Shown: in pieces, positions 1 through 12,380 of the stretch
Layout: every line of letters starts with the position of its first letter
Numbering within the stretch: the stretch's first letter is position 1
From: Epiperipatus broadwayi
Lineage: Eukaryota > Onychophora > Udeonychophora > Euonychophora > Peripatidae
Direction of reading: 5' to 3'
Assembly (NCBI GenBank): GCA_028023455.1
Contig: JAQFVV010006215.1
Location: forward strand, 5,257,230-5,321,229
DNA length: 64,000 nt
Position numbers and translations under genes: made by a program
Notes under the pieces: generated by a model
What the model saw: the letters and a program-made list of their open reading frames with translations, nothing else
Told to the model about the DNA's origin: nothing
Database searches by the model: none

Positions 1-470
1 ATTTTTTTTGTGTGTGTTACTTTCTAAGAAAAAATATTTTGCTACAGATCTTATAGAAATATTAATTTAAAAGTTTTGATATTGTAAACTTGATAACAGA
101 TATATGCTTGCCAGTATTTTTTAAATTCTCAGGGTAAGCAAACAGATAGTAAACTAGAACCAATAATTCAAATGTGTGGAATGAAATGTGGAGATAGCTG
201 AACACTTTACTAAAATAGGTTATAACTTAATATAACACTCACAGCACAACTACTATCAGCACAGAAGTCAGACTATCCTTTTTTATTTTCTAACATTTTG
301 AAACCATTTCATTTTTCAGGTAAGTTAAACATAAATAAATACATGGAATAACTTCACTTCATATATTTAAAACTTCCATTCCACATATATATATATATAT
401 TATTTTAAGACAATAAAGTCAATTACTCAAGGCTTTTAAAGGTTTATAAATGCAGATGAAAAAATTAGTC
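1..470. other. A+T-rich DNA, no gene seen
   Basis: No reading frame or element is recognised. There is a short AT dinucleotide run near 385-400. The stretch runs directly into the foldback at 471-575. Confidence 0.5.
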
Positions 471-575
471 CTTAAACTATCAAGAATCTCAACCTGTAGT
501 CAAGGCAACCACCTTTAATGATAAAGATAATAACACTTTTCCTTGACTACAGAATGAGATTGTTGATAGCTTAAG
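471..575. repeat. Foldback of a dispersed repeat end
   Basis: Two 35 bp arms (471-505 and 541-575) are inverted copies of each other with a few mismatches, separated by 35 bp. The arm sequence, containing AACCTGTAGTCAAGG and a CTTAA-containing end, recurs at 12381-12430, 12596-12640 and, inverted, at 15935-15970. These are therefore ends of one dispersed family. No coding capacity is seen. Confidence 0.75.
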
Positions 576-3445
576 AATTATCATCATATATATATATATT
601 AAGTCATCAAACACTGGATAAGATAATAACTGACATTTATTTAAATATATTTATAATAGACTAGCCCAATCTGTCTTTTTATATTCGCTAAATCTCCTAT
701 GTTTTGTATTAGATTTTGGATATCATCAATAGAAATGTTTTTTCATTTTCCCTTGTAAATCTTCAAGATGAAGATGCTCAATCTTCCAAATTTGTATTAT
801 GTCAAGCAACAGACTGCTTGGTGGAAAGACACAATATCTCATTGATAACAGATGAAATCATAAATTCATCACTGCTACAATGTTGATAGTATCAAATTGT
901 CCATATGCTAAAGTAAGCTTTAATATCATGTTTAGCCAATTTGAAATAACTGCACATAGGATGATTATATTATTAGTAAACTAAAAAATGCAAAATTTAA
1001 TAATATGGGTTATATCTATAACTGAGAATATATACAATTCTAGACTTAAATGAGAGACAAATCCCATCTACATTATCTAAATTTTGTTAATTTGTACATT
1101 TTAGTATAGCAGAATCAAATATTAGTACACAGCTTAGTGCAGACAACAACTCAAATTCTGTTCAGAAAAACAATAAAACATACATGGAATGTTATACTAG
1201 CACCATATTCATTCAAAATATTCTTTTATATTATGGTATGTCTTTTCTAATCAAAGCAAAAAGAACATGATTTATTTGAACCTATCCATCCTTAACTAGT
1301 ATTAAATATGACACAGATCATATTTATAGCATTAAAAAAAGGATAAATATTTTTTGATAAAAATGGTATTGATAAATCACAAAAATTGTTTGGAGAATGC
1401 AGTTAAAAAGCAAAAGAAATTGCAGAGAAAAATGATATGTAAAAATACAGAGATTAATAAAAGATAGAGGAAAAACAAAGATATATTTATGATTTTTTTT
1501 TTCTTTAGTACCATACCTACTTTCTTCATTTTCTTCAGGTAAAGGGTAATTGTCCAATTTGCTTTTGGAGATACTATGTCTAAAAAAAATCAACAATAGC
1601 AAAATTATACTTTTGTAAATAATTTATAAACAGAATGAATGACTGAAGTAATATGTATAATAAAAATGTAATAACAATATAATTATATTTATTTAATTCA
1701 AAAAACATCTTTTATTCATAAATCATTAATGCATAGCATACACATATATTTACAAAAATGATAAAATGAAAATAAAAAAGTAATATAATTTACAAATAAA
1801 TTTTATGTAATAGTTTTTAGAATTAAAAATGATGTATAATATATAACAGTGGCTGATAATGAAAACAAACAAAAAAACAATGATTTTGATTTAGTTTTTA
1901 ATTTTATAACTAAAAAAAAAATATTCTGAAAGATTGGCAATTGTAATGTGTTATTAATTTTATTTACAATGATAATTTGTATAATTGATAAAACTACAAA
2001 TTAAAAAAAAAAAAGTAATTAATTAAATATAAATTTTTCCCATTATTCACTACCAATAATGCAAACAGGAGAAAAATGCCAACAAACTTCCATACTAAAT
2101 TAAATAATAACAATAAATCTTCAAACAACCAGCTTAAATAATATCCTAAAACAAGAATACTTCTCTATTCTAATGTTATCTAAAATAAGCTTGAGTAACC
2201 AGTGATTATCAGGTACACATAAAATCCCTATTCTTAGACTGGCTTTTGTCTTTCTCAAAAAGGCTTGGGACTTAAAGTTGAAAGAAATGTAGACATGCAT
2301 CCAGCAATCTTTTACTTGTCAAGTTGAAAACCTAAATTCAAATTCTGCCTAAAGTTTTGAATCCAAATCAAATCTATGCAAGTATTCAGGCAGGCTGAGG
2401 TGGGTTCAAACCCTTAGGCTGATTTGAAATTTCAAGTTTTAGCTTGTTAGTTGCTAGATGCATTTCTGCATTGTTTCTAACTATGAATCCCATTAAGATA
2501 AAAGCTAGTAACTAATCTTAAAAAAAAGATTTATAAACTTAGAATATATGTTTTATATGCATCTGGTAATTACTGATGATTGACCATGAATATGACATGA
2601 AAACATCCAAAGTATACTTGGTACAATAAATATTATTAAAATTTTAGATTTAAACTCTGAATATTAATTTATATTAAATAAAATTAGAGTGGATAGCTAC
2701 TATTGTCCTACTAAATACAATAGTTAAATGAATGTTAATTGGAAAGTCACATGATAGTCAAGCATCACAATGTCAGTTTGAGCTTGGAATTTATGTGAAA
2801 CTAATATACTATTTCCAAAGCTGATTTCTAACTAATCAGTCTTCATCCAAATAGAACCAACTGGCTGGTATTGAATCTATCCAGTGGTCAATTTATTTTA
2901 TATATAAAAAAAAGATTTTTGAATCCAAGTTATATAATTCTGAGACCAGTTCACTATCTATATATTCAAAATTCATTCAAATCTATATGAAATAGATAAA
3001 AGTTTTTAGATATCCCATTACAGATCAAAAACCTCTCCAATAATTTATCATAAAGAAACAGCAATGGAAAAAACATTATTCACCAGGCCAACAAATGGCA
3101 GCTGCTAACAATTTGAACATTCTTTCATTTGTTTTATTCTCTGAGAATAGCTACATTTATTTACTAATCAATATTGGATAATCAACTATCTATCTATCTA
3201 TTTGGAAAAAAAATCTAAGCTTGATTAACCTGAAATAACATTCAAGTTTTACCTAGTTGTGATATGAACCCAGAAAATAAATATGGTAGATAGATATTAT
3301 TTCCCATATAAAACATACTTTTTTAAAATTAATAATATTTAATTATTTTTGATTCTGCTATTATTCTCTAGCAAAAAATTCACAAGATACTTTTTTTTTT
3401 CAACAAAACCCCAATTTAAAAAAAAATACAAAAAGAAAATCATGT
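576..3445. other. A+T-rich DNA, no gene seen
   Basis: About 2.9 kb with many poly-A and poly-T tracts. The longest frame here (1324-1602, minus) is low-complexity, Phe- and Ile-rich, and shows no domain. I see no splice-site-bounded coding segment. Confidence 0.45.
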
Positions 3446-3749
3446 ATTAATAATTTTTGTTAGTTATTCATTAGAATAGAAATTAATGAATAATATTTCT
3501 GTAGTGTTATTTCTACTACACCACTCTCACAAAAGGTAGGGATTGGTTTCTATCCACTTTTAACAACTTATAGACAGGTGTAATTATAAATATATGACCA
3601 AAGATATTTGAAAAGGATGTACGGTTCCCAAAAGCATTCATCAGTCCCTTGTATGAGAATGGTGTAGTTAGTGGAAATTATACTACAAAAATATTATTCA
3701 TTAAGTGGATAATCTCTAGTCTAATGAATGACTAACAAAAATTATTAAT
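3446..3749. repeat. Foldback element of about 300 bp
   Basis: The outer arms 3446-3535 and about 3650-3749 are inverted copies with indels; the best matching part is the outer 30 bp, ending in TTTTTGTTAG on the left. The spacer of about 110 bp, read on the minus strand, contains CTGATGA at about 3637-3643 flanked by a possible six-pair helix. That resembles a decayed hammerhead core but is not convincing. The element may be another relative of the ribozyme-cored foldbacks at 45.3 and 61.8 kb. Confidence 0.65.
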
Positions 3750-4149
3750 ATACTTCAATTAAATGATTTGTGTCAAAGTTATTTGGCACACCAATTAAAC
3801 TGTAGTAATTGGCTATCCATATATACTGAACAATCATAAAGATATGTGTGATAGATTGTAATCTGGGCCCACTGATAAATGCTGGTTCAGCATGAAATGT
3901 GCATCTTGGGAATCATACATCTTTACCATGTGTCTTTGGTCATATATTTATGATTTCACTCCTCCACAAGGTGTTAAAAGGGATAAAATCTATTCCTTAC
4001 TTGTCTGAGAGTGAAGTAATAGAAATTACAGTTCAGAAATATTATTCATTAAAATCAATGCATATTTTAAAATATATTGAAAAAACTTTTAATTTAAATC
4101 ATCACTTTTCAAAAAAAAAAAAAATCACAGTCAAAGCATTTGTCACAAC

Positions 4150-7118
4150 TATATATCATCACTTTTAATTACTATGGATAACTTCAGGAAGAATCTCTGC
4201 AAATTTAATTTAGTTTCTCTGATCCATGTTATATATGGTTATTTTCTCTCTCTTGGATCCAATTTAAAACTTCAACTATCCATTTATTATCATCTCTACT
4301 AGCAATATAACCAACTCACTCCATTTCAGTCTTTTAAATTCTTTCAATGCTATCAATTATACATGTTTGTTCTCTCACACATGTATTTCATTTTCTGTAT
4401 CTTTCTATTATTCCTAACATACATCTCTTCATACTTTGTTGAATAGTCTGAAGTCTCTGTATTGATCTTCTGTTAACGATTCAAGTCCCAGATCTATAAA
4501 AACTGGTATTAACACATACATTAAAAACCTTCCTTCTCAAACAAATACCATATTTTCTTTAAATGTTATTTGTACTAAAAGCATACCATCTAATTTGATT
4601 CTATAATTAACTTCATTGATTAGATTTCCATCTGTATTAAAAATCTGACCAAAATATTTGAATTGTTAATTTCTTTTAATTCATAATTATCAATATTTAT
4701 TTTCTTCTAAAAAAATCCATTGAACATCACTTTAGTCTTTTTAGCATTTATTTTGTGAAGCATTACTTGCAAAAAATAACCATATCATATGTAAAATGTA
4801 AATGATTTAAATAATCGCATTACTTTATTCCCTTAGTTTTATATTTTAATTCACAAAATATTTCTTGTAAAACTGCTATAAAAACTTTTGGAAATATAGA
4901 ATTACTTTGTAATATATCCTTCTCAATGTTAATCTTCTTAGTATCACCATGTGTATTCTAATCTCTTTGTTTGAATTTTGGTAAATATTCTACAGAATAT
5001 GAGAATATCCCAAATCTATATCTTGATGATTTAATGCTTTAATAACCATAGAAATGCTTATAGAATCAAATGTTTGTTTGTTTATAATCTATAAATCCAA
5101 AGTATAATATATCTTACATTTCAATGGTCTTTACTATAATTTCATTTCTCTCAATACTTGTATGTGATACACTGTGCTAAAATCACTTTTAAATCCAGAT
5201 TGTTATTTTGCTGGTTAGAATATAAGGTTTGCTTTAGATGAGTTGTAATTACTTTGGCAAAGATTTTATATAGAATTGATAATCTTCCTTATCACCTTTC
5301 TTAAATATCAATATTACTATTGAATTCATACACCTTGATTATTTACACATTTTATATACAATTTTTCTATCAATTTTTCTATTTCATCACAATAATAATT
5401 CCATTATTTCCTGGAGCTTTTACTTTCTTCATAGATTTAATTGCATGTCTCACTTTTTCATTTAAAATGCTGGGCAAATCAGATGATGTAATAACTGTAG
5501 AGGATATTTTGTTTTTTTATTCTTTATTAAAGATATATATGTTGTTAACTTTTCTTAGACAAATTGTAATTCAATTAAATTATAAGAGCTAGGAATGCTT
5601 AGATAAGAAAAGCTTAAGTTTCAATATTTGTTCAAATATTATGCTAAGCTGCTTTCGATATCTTGGACTGACATCATAAGCACTAGGGACTCTTAGATAA
5701 AAAAAAGCTTGAATTGTTTTTTATTACTAAATAATTCTTTACTGCACATTGCATAATGTCATCTATTTTAATAATAGTTACATTTTTTCTATAATTTTCC
5801 AATACCAAGATATTGTTTTATACTTTTGAGATTTCTATTGTCTTAGTATTTGTCTGTAGGTTTGTGATGATGGTATATTATTAGATGTGATATGTTGGAC
5901 TATTTCCATCATCCATGAGTGAATGTTGAATGTATAGAAAATTTTAAACTTTATTTAAACTTTCCAAATACAAACAACTTGTTAGTAACCTGTGTTGTCT
6001 ATTTGTGTCTTATTACTAAACAAGTTGTCTGTATTTGGAAAGTTTAAATAAAGTTTAAAATTTTCTATACATTCAACATTCACTCACAGATGATGGAAAT
6101 AGTCCAACATATCACATCTTCTATTCTAATCTATAGCTTTCCTTGCTAATTCACAATTATATTTTCTTATATTGTTATTAATTCTTTTTCATACCATTTT
6201 TCAAAACTCTAGATATTCAATTTTTTTAATGGATCATTTTTTTAATTTTTAAATTCCTTCTTTTCTTCATATATTATCTTATCTCAATAGAAAATTTACT
6301 GCTGAATTACTGTTTTTTTTTATAAGCTATTTTTGTAACAGATTTCATTAGAATATCAAGTAATTTTATTGATATCAATGAAGTCTGAACTATCTTCCAA
6401 GTCTATTAATATTTTAAAGTGATTTGCAAGTACTAATTGAAATTCATTTGAACGTTTCTGAAAATTAAGATCTCTCTAGTTTGATTAACACATATCTTAT
6501 ACCTAGCTAACCAATAATCATTTCCTATGTTGAATCTGTTAAAAATATTACAATCTTGAAATATACATTTCTTTTAGTCAAAATATAATTCAATTCTGCT
6601 ATATCTTCATTTATATGCTTCAATGATCCATTTCTATGTAGCATTGTTTTGAAAGAAAGAAATTATTTTTTCTTTTTTTATGAACTCCAAAAATCTCTGT
6701 CCTTTATTTCTATCATGATAACCAAATTTTTCCATGACACTTTCAGTTTTCAATCATTTATCAATTCTAGCATTAAAGTCCCATATTATATTTTTAAAAT
6801 GTCTGGTGCAATCAAAAGCATTTTGTACATCTACATAAAAATCCACTACTTCTTCATTACAAGCAACTTGTATCTTCCATTAAGTTGAATAACTAATCTT
6901 GTCAGTTCTCATATATCATCAATCTCCACAAAGTTGTTCCTCTTCCTTTTATTTCTAACAAATCCACTTCGCCTGTGCAATAAAACACATGTCCATTTTT
7001 TAAAGCAAATGTCTCTTCTTTTTTTTCTAACTTCACAAAGACCAACAATATCTTGTTAATATTAGACAGTTCTTTTTCCAATTCATGCAATCTTTCTTCC
7101 CTCACAAGTGATACTATA
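4150..7118 (-). mobile_element. Decayed RTE-type LINE, nearly full length
   Basis: The minus strand aligns from end to end with the intact element at 57.8-60.8 kb. The 3' end lies at about 4150 (with a deletion in the C-terminal part). Reverse transcriptase segments lie at about 4550-5480, the linker at about 5500-6500 and endonuclease segments at about 6550-7115. Numerous stops and frameshifts make it non-functional. A short open stretch at 6902-7141 still reads like the endonuclease N-terminal part, with a residual VKLEKKEETFALKNGH block matching CEVRRKGEETIDLKSGH of the intact copy. It was later invaded by the foldback at 5883-6119. Identification is by visual comparison within this window. 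Confidence 0.85.
5883..6119. repeat. Foldback nested in the LINE copy
   Basis: Arms 5883-5988 and 6013-6119 are inverted copies differing at only a few positions, with a 24 bp spacer. The inner sequence with TTTATTTAAACTTTCCAAAT, and the flanking leader with TTTGTGATGATGG near 5860, recur in the SINE dimer at 53.4-54.0 kb and in a fragment at 16.6 kb. All three are one family. The element interrupts the linker region of the decayed RTE copy, so it inserted after that LINE. Confidence 0.85.
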
Positions 7119-8129
7119 TATATATAAATATTACAAGACAAATAATAAACCCAAACTACTGTATTTTTTTAAAAAACTTTGCTTTTTAAAAAAAATGTGT
7201 AACTTGAACTTTTTTATTCTTTAAAAAAAATAGATGCATCATGAGATTTGCAGGAAAATATTAATTTTAGCAATCAGAAACCAATTTCATATTAATTCAA
7301 AAATTAATTTTAAATATTTATTTCAGAAATTTTTTTCTTTTAAATACTAACTTCAAAATTTATTACTTAGCACTTAGACAGAAACAGAATAGCATGAATG
7401 TAAAATAATATAATAAAATCAACTTGACAAATTAAACTTTTAAAAAGCAATATATAAAAAATTTAAATATAAATAATTCAACAAATCCAACTTTCTTTCA
7501 TTACTATAACAATGCTTGTTTTATTTAATTTAACCAATCTGACAATTTTGCCTGACCGGCAGTCTTCTTCAGAACTAAAATGTATATAAATTAATGACTA
7601 CATAAAATATTTCATAACCAAACATTATACCCCTTTATAAATTAAATCCTTCTAATATTGTATTCCATATATATATATTATCAAAATCTATTAATATTAC
7701 ATTTGTATCATAAAAAGTCAAATGGCAATAAGCTCTTGCATTTTATAAAAAAAATATATATTTTTTGTATTAATTAATATTATAAAAATTATAATATATA
7801 GTTAAACTTAAAAACTTATCTTTTATTATTTATTTATTTTCTATTATTAATCTAAATATTAATGCATAAACATACAATTTAAATTTAATATTTATTATTA
7901 AACTTATTACTAATCTTGTGAATTGTTTTTATTTATTTATTTTTAGATTAATAATAGATAATTAATACATAAATAATAATAAAGTTGTTTAATTTACTTA
8001 TATTTTTTATAATTTTGATAATATTAATATTAAAAAAATAAAGAATATTTTATAAAATAATAAGGACTTATTCCTTTGGGCTTTTTATGATGCAAATGCA
8101 ATATAGACTTTGAGAATATATATAATAGT
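7119..8129. other. A+T-rich spacer with a repeat pair
   Basis: No gene seen. A short dispersed element sits at about 7490-7585 (separate entry). Degenerate inverted similarity between about 7800-7870 and 7925-8030 (shared TTATTTATT- and TTAGATTAATAATAGA-like segments) suggests another old foldback. Confidence 0.4.
7490..7585 (-). repeat. Short dispersed element, copy 1
   Basis: Read on the minus strand this segment carries CTGAAGAAGACTGCCGGTC followed by TTGTCAGATTGGTTAAAT and an AAGTTGGATTTGTT end. A second copy in plus orientation lies at about 12125-12205, directly after the 3' end of a RTE fragment. Function unknown; it may be a LINE tail or the end of another retroelement. Confidence 0.55.
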
Positions 8130-8861
8130 ATATAAAAAGATAATTACAATGTGTCTACAGAGAACATTGGATTTCCACCAACCAAGAGAACAAGCTGGAT
8201 TTAAAAGTGGTTTTAGTACAGTAGATCATATCCACGTATTGAGAGAAATTATAGAAAGGACAAATGAATATGTGTTGCCATTATGCTTTGGATTTGTAGA
8301 TTATGAAAAGGCATTTGATTCCATAAACATTTCTTCAGTGATTAAAGCATTGGATCATCAAGGTATAGATCCAGGATATTGTCATATTTTAAAAAATATT
8401 TATAAAAATACAGCAACAACAATTAGATTATATAATGATACTAGGAAAGTCAACATTGAAAAGAGTGTAAGACAGGGTGACTCCATATCTCCAAAACGTT
8501 TTATAGCAGTGCTACAAGAAGTATTTTGTGGATTAAAATGGGAAGATAAAGGAGTGAAAGTAAATGGAGATTATTTAAGTCACTTAGATTTTACAGATGA
8601 TGTAGTTGTTTTTACAAATAATGCTTTAGAGCTGCAGGAAATGTTGCAGGAGTTATCAGATGAAAGTAGGACTAAAGATAAATGTTAACAAGACTAAAGT
8701 AATGTTTAATGGATTTTCTCAAAATATGAAAATAAAGATTGATTATGATGAGTTAGACGAAGTTAACAGTTACAAATACCTTGGTCAAATTATTAATACA
8801 GATGGAAACATAACGGATGGAATTAATCATAGAATTAAACTTGGTTGGAGTGCTTTTGGTA
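8130..8861 (+). pseudogene. RTE reverse transcriptase fragment (5' part of split copy)
   Basis: An open frame from about 8110 to 8688, continuing in another frame from 8660, matches the reverse transcriptase of the intact element at 57.8 kb. It starts at the segment before the RTLDFHQPREQAGFKSGF block and includes motif A (FVDYEKAFDS), motif B (VRQGDSISP) and motif C. Motif C reads LDFTDDVVVF, so the usual alanine of FADD is threonine. A frameshift near 8675 splits the frame. The copy is 5' truncated and stops at GWSAFG at 8861, where a 2.7 kb insertion begins; it resumes at 11562. Confidence 0.88.
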
Positions 8862-9935
8862 ATGAAACAGTAAGATATGCCATGCAAAACTTAGTTTCAC
8901 CTTCCTTTCTTTTTACCTGCCCTCATGCCTTATTTCAAACCCTAATTTTATCATATTGTGTATGTACTGCGTATATTTACCGAAATCCCACCTAAATTTA
9001 TGTCTAATGGAGTACCTGGGGTTTTATAATAATTAAATTTGTCTTAACGGTTTTATTTTCAAACCGTTGAGCATATTTTACGTATATATGCTTGTACAAC
9101 AAAAGTAGATCACATATTCTCATCTACACACATACTGCGATATTTTAAGAGTTATGAAAATATTTTGTTGTTTAAAGTTTGTTTGGTTGAATCTGTTTAT
9201 TTAGGGATATTATATTCGCTATACTTGTTTTCATTTAATTTAAAAATAATATCACTTATAAATAGATTTTAAACATTAAATTCAAAAAAAAAAAGTTGTA
9301 AATATATTTTATTTTAGTTTTCAAAACCATGCCATTTTCTTTTAAAGTCAATGAGGGTGGGGAAAGAGAACAACTGTGGCTAATTTTAAACTGTTTACGC
9401 CAGTTTCACTAGTGGATTTTTTTGATTAATTAATTATAAGATAACAGTTTAGCTGGCAATTTTAATTAAATAAATTGGATCAGAATATCTGGAAAAGTGC
9501 GTATAATAAATTTTAATTAAAAGTACATTCCTCTGTATTCTAATTACTAAATTTTGATTACTGGATTTCTTTGCTGCAGGGCAAAAGTGATTGTTTAATG
9601 TGAGAGTATAAATAAGGCTTATTTTGTGATAAGAATAGACAAGTTTGAGTTATCTAAGAAACAAGTTTCAGACATCTTAATATAGATTTTAATTGCCTAA
9701 AATCTGAGTTCTAAGTTTGAAATAAGTTTAAAGTTTAGAATAAGAAGTTCAAAAGAAAGAAGTTGGTCAAAGAAATCACCTTATTTGATTCTCTATGAGA
9801 AGCAAACTGTACCCAGGAATTCCCGTGGTGGTCAACTTTAGAATGATGGGGTAAAAGGCAGTGAGCCATCTTCCCTCGGAATGGCTTCCTCGCCGCCGTC
9901 AGTCTCCATCCAAAGTCCTGTAATTGTGCTTTGAA

Positions 9936-10109
9936 ATGCCAACTAAACCATCAGAAATAAAGTTGCTCATGGAAGCTCCATTGTGAAACATCGTGAATTA
10001 TGCTGCTGCTTGTAAAAACTGTGATCACAGAGGAGAACCAAAGTTTGCTCAAGAACTCTATTCAAATTTTTGTGAAACGCTTATGGACTGTCCTTACAAA
10101 GTGATGTAA
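9936..10109 (+). pseudogene. Broken zinc-finger-like coding fragment
   Basis: A single reading frame runs from ATG at 9936 to TAA at 10107, broken by one TGA at 9984. The downstream part contains a cysteine-rich block, CKNCDHRGEPK, followed by a second cysteine about ten residues later (YSNFC). This arrangement resembles an A20-type zinc finger, though the expected final cysteine is missing (the sequence reads FCETLMD). The base composition is more balanced than the flanks. The family assignment is a guess from cysteine spacing. It could be a captured exon, a processed pseudogene piece or chance. Confidence 0.25.
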
Positions 10110-10487
10110 TTAAAATGTAACCTGAGATCTCATAAACCTTAAGCTATAGCTATTTTAATAATGTATTTCATATTACGTATTTATTGTGCGTAATTATTTA
10201 ATCCTTCCTTAATGCATGTTACACTTCTTCTACTTGGGTTACCTTTTTTTTATGTATAAATATGTATAACGTTATATTTTGAATGCCTTATTATAATGTG
10301 ATTTTAAATTGATTCTTTCAAGCCTGTGCGAGTTGCGTAAGGAAATCTTATAAATGCTTGGTTGCTATGCTAATTACTAAATTACAAGCATGCATTCCCC
10401 CTTCCCTTTATAAACTGCATTTAAGATAATTATTTTACATATTACATAAATGATTTTAAAATAGTTGTTTTTTTTTTATTTAAATGT

Positions 10488-10692
10488 TGTTGAGAGAGGT
10501 TGGCCATAAAATAAGTTTAAAAGCGAGTTAATCTGCCTTTTTGTGAACCGCCCTTTTTATATATTTTTAAAATTAAGTTGTGTGTTGCTGGTGAACGTGC
10601 TGGAGTATTAAATTCGCTTTACTTTTAGCAAGTTCGTCGACGGCTGAGTCCCTGTCCCTGTTTTACTCCGTGATTCCCATTAGATTGTGACA
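10488..10692 (+). mobile_element. Probable solo LTR
   Basis: A 205 bp segment begins TGTTGAGAG and ends TTGTGACA (TGT...ACA ends), flanked on both sides by the 7 bp direct repeat TAAATGT (10481-10487 and 10693-10699). Inside are a TATATATTTTTAAA box near 10557 and, downstream, a TATTAAA near a T-rich, CpG-containing stretch, the layout expected of a short LTR. No internal retroelement genes adjoin it, so it would be a solo LTR. The 7 bp duplication is longer than the usual 4-6 bp, which lowers certainty. Confidence 0.5.
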
Positions 10693-11561
10693 TAAATGTC
10701 TCACTGGGGAATTTATTCGCTTACGTCTCCACAGTTATGAAGCTCCTGGGTGCAGGCTAGGCTTGAACTGTGTAAGGACTAGAGATGTCCCAGATAAAAT
10801 GGCAAAATACCTATCCAAACTTCAAATTTAGTTTTAGTTATTTGTTTTCTGGTAAAGCCACGATTCCATCGTAGTACTTCATCCTTCACACTTTATCACT
10901 AGCACCACCGCATGCATATTCCCATAATAATTTCTTAATAACATTAATTAAATGAATCCCAGTAATGCGCAGTATAACTTTATCTTAGAATTAGAATCAA
11001 CATTTGCGCAAGCTTCTCTTATTAACTTAAGGTTCCCTGTTTCATGTTTAATTAGTTTTAAATTGCTTTAATACTTTACATAGCTCGCACATACTTACTT
11101 TGTAATATAATAGACACATTATAATATAAAATAACTCAAGTAGAAATAAATATTTATGTATATCTTTATTTTGCTATCAAATCTGGAGGGCATACTCTAT
11201 AACTTTATATGCCTTAATAAATAGTGTAGTAATTAAATAATTGCTTTGTTTATTTATTCGGGGTGCAATCTAAGTTACATACCATGTTAGGCTTATCTTG
11301 GGCACATCTATAAGTCATTGTTAAATGAACCTAGGGCTATTTTAGATTTAGTCTCTTGTTTCTCCCTGACCACCGGTACTGGCAGGAAGTTATACTATTA
11401 GTAGCATCAGATACATTATCATGTAGAGGGTGTTGTGGAGCTTAGACTTTGGATTTGAACTTGGGATTTCTGGGAGGCCATCCTTCCTAGTGTTGAGTTC
11501 CATGTCTAGAGTTTAAATTCTGCAGAGTGTTAGCAAGATAGACGAATTTTGACCGTTACAG

Positions 11562-12035
11562 TATAAATAACTTGATACTAAAAGAAATATGCCTATGGGT
11601 TTAAAAAAAAAGTTTTTAATAAATATATTTTACCAGTTCTTAGTTATGAATACTTAATAGAAGAGCAATACAAAGACTTCAGACCACTCAAAGAAGTATG
11701 GAGAGATGCACGTTGGGAGTAACAAGAAGAGATTGAAAATGCAACATATGGATAAGAGAACAAACAGGTGTTACTGATCTCATTGAAAAAATTAAAAGAC
11801 TGAAGTAGTGTTAGGCTGAACATATTGCTAAAAAAGATGATAATAGGTAGACAATTGAAATCTTAAACTGGATTCCAAGAGATTGTAAAAGACCCAGAAA
11901 GAGACCACATGTGAGATGGATGGATGAAATAAGAAAGTATGCAGGGGTGATGTGGAGAAGAGAAGCTAAAGATCAGAGAAAATAGATTAAATTTGGAGAT
12001 ACCTTCATCCTGCAGTGGAATGATAATGGTTGATG
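11562..12035 (+). pseudogene. RTE 3' part of the split copy
   Basis: Continues the LINE interrupted at 8861. It matches the C-terminal region of the intact protein: the TQRSMER block near 11690, the IKRLK segment, the WIPRDCKRPRKRPH block near 11875 and the LQW end near 12010. Several stops are present. The 3' end is marked by ATGGTTGATGATGATGAT at about 12025, matching the short trinucleotide tail of the other copies. Confidence 0.88.
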
Positions 12036-12119
12036 ATGATGATATAACAAGGATTCAATTTATAATGGGATATGTTTGATTGTATTGTTTATATGATAGC
12101 AAATTTTATGTATTTTTAT

Positions 12120-12225
12120 ATTTTAACTCTGAAGAAAGCTGCTGGTCAGTTGTCAGATTGATCGAGTTAAGTCATAGTGATAAAAGAAAGTTAGATTTAT
12201 TTAACTATTTATAATTTTATCAATG
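12120..12225 (+). repeat. Short dispersed element, copy 2
   Basis: Contains CTGAAGAAAGCTGCTGGTCA and TTGTCAGATTGATCGAGTT, followed by AAAGTTAGATTT. This is the same family as 7490-7585 in the opposite orientation. It lies about 90 bp downstream of the RTE 3' end. Confidence 0.55.
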
Positions 12226-12346
12226 CATAAAATAGATGAAAGGAGGAATTAAATATTTCATTCAATTTACAAATGAATAACCAAACATTTCAAACTTTTT
12301 ATCTGCTAAGTGATTGAAAAAGGTATATACTACTTATTTACTATGC

Positions 12347-12364
12347 ATATATATATATATATAT
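12347..12364. repeat. AT microsatellite
   Basis: A pure AT dinucleotide run of about 18 bp. Similar runs lie at 17131-17149, 30080-30100 and 57383-57398. Confidence 0.8.
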
Positions 12365-12380
12365 TCTTATAACAATCAAC

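Larger units (their letters stand above)
8862..11561. other. 2.7 kb insertion within a LINE copy
   Basis: The RTE sequence is cut after the GWSAFG codons (8861) and continues with the next codons at about 11562, so the block between is an insertion. It is less A+T-rich than its surroundings and contains CpG-bearing patches, a zinc-finger-like broken frame (9936-10109) and a probable solo LTR (10488-10692). No terminal inverted repeats or terminal direct repeats are obvious. The left end begins near AATGAAACAG and the right end is near CCGTTACA, with a possible short GTA repeat of the target at both edges. The element class is unknown. Confidence 0.7.

Noticed and set aside
11420-11500. GGATTTGAACTTGGG near 11453 as a tRNA B box or SINE
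   Set aside because: No A box at a suitable distance on either strand and no second copy in the window.
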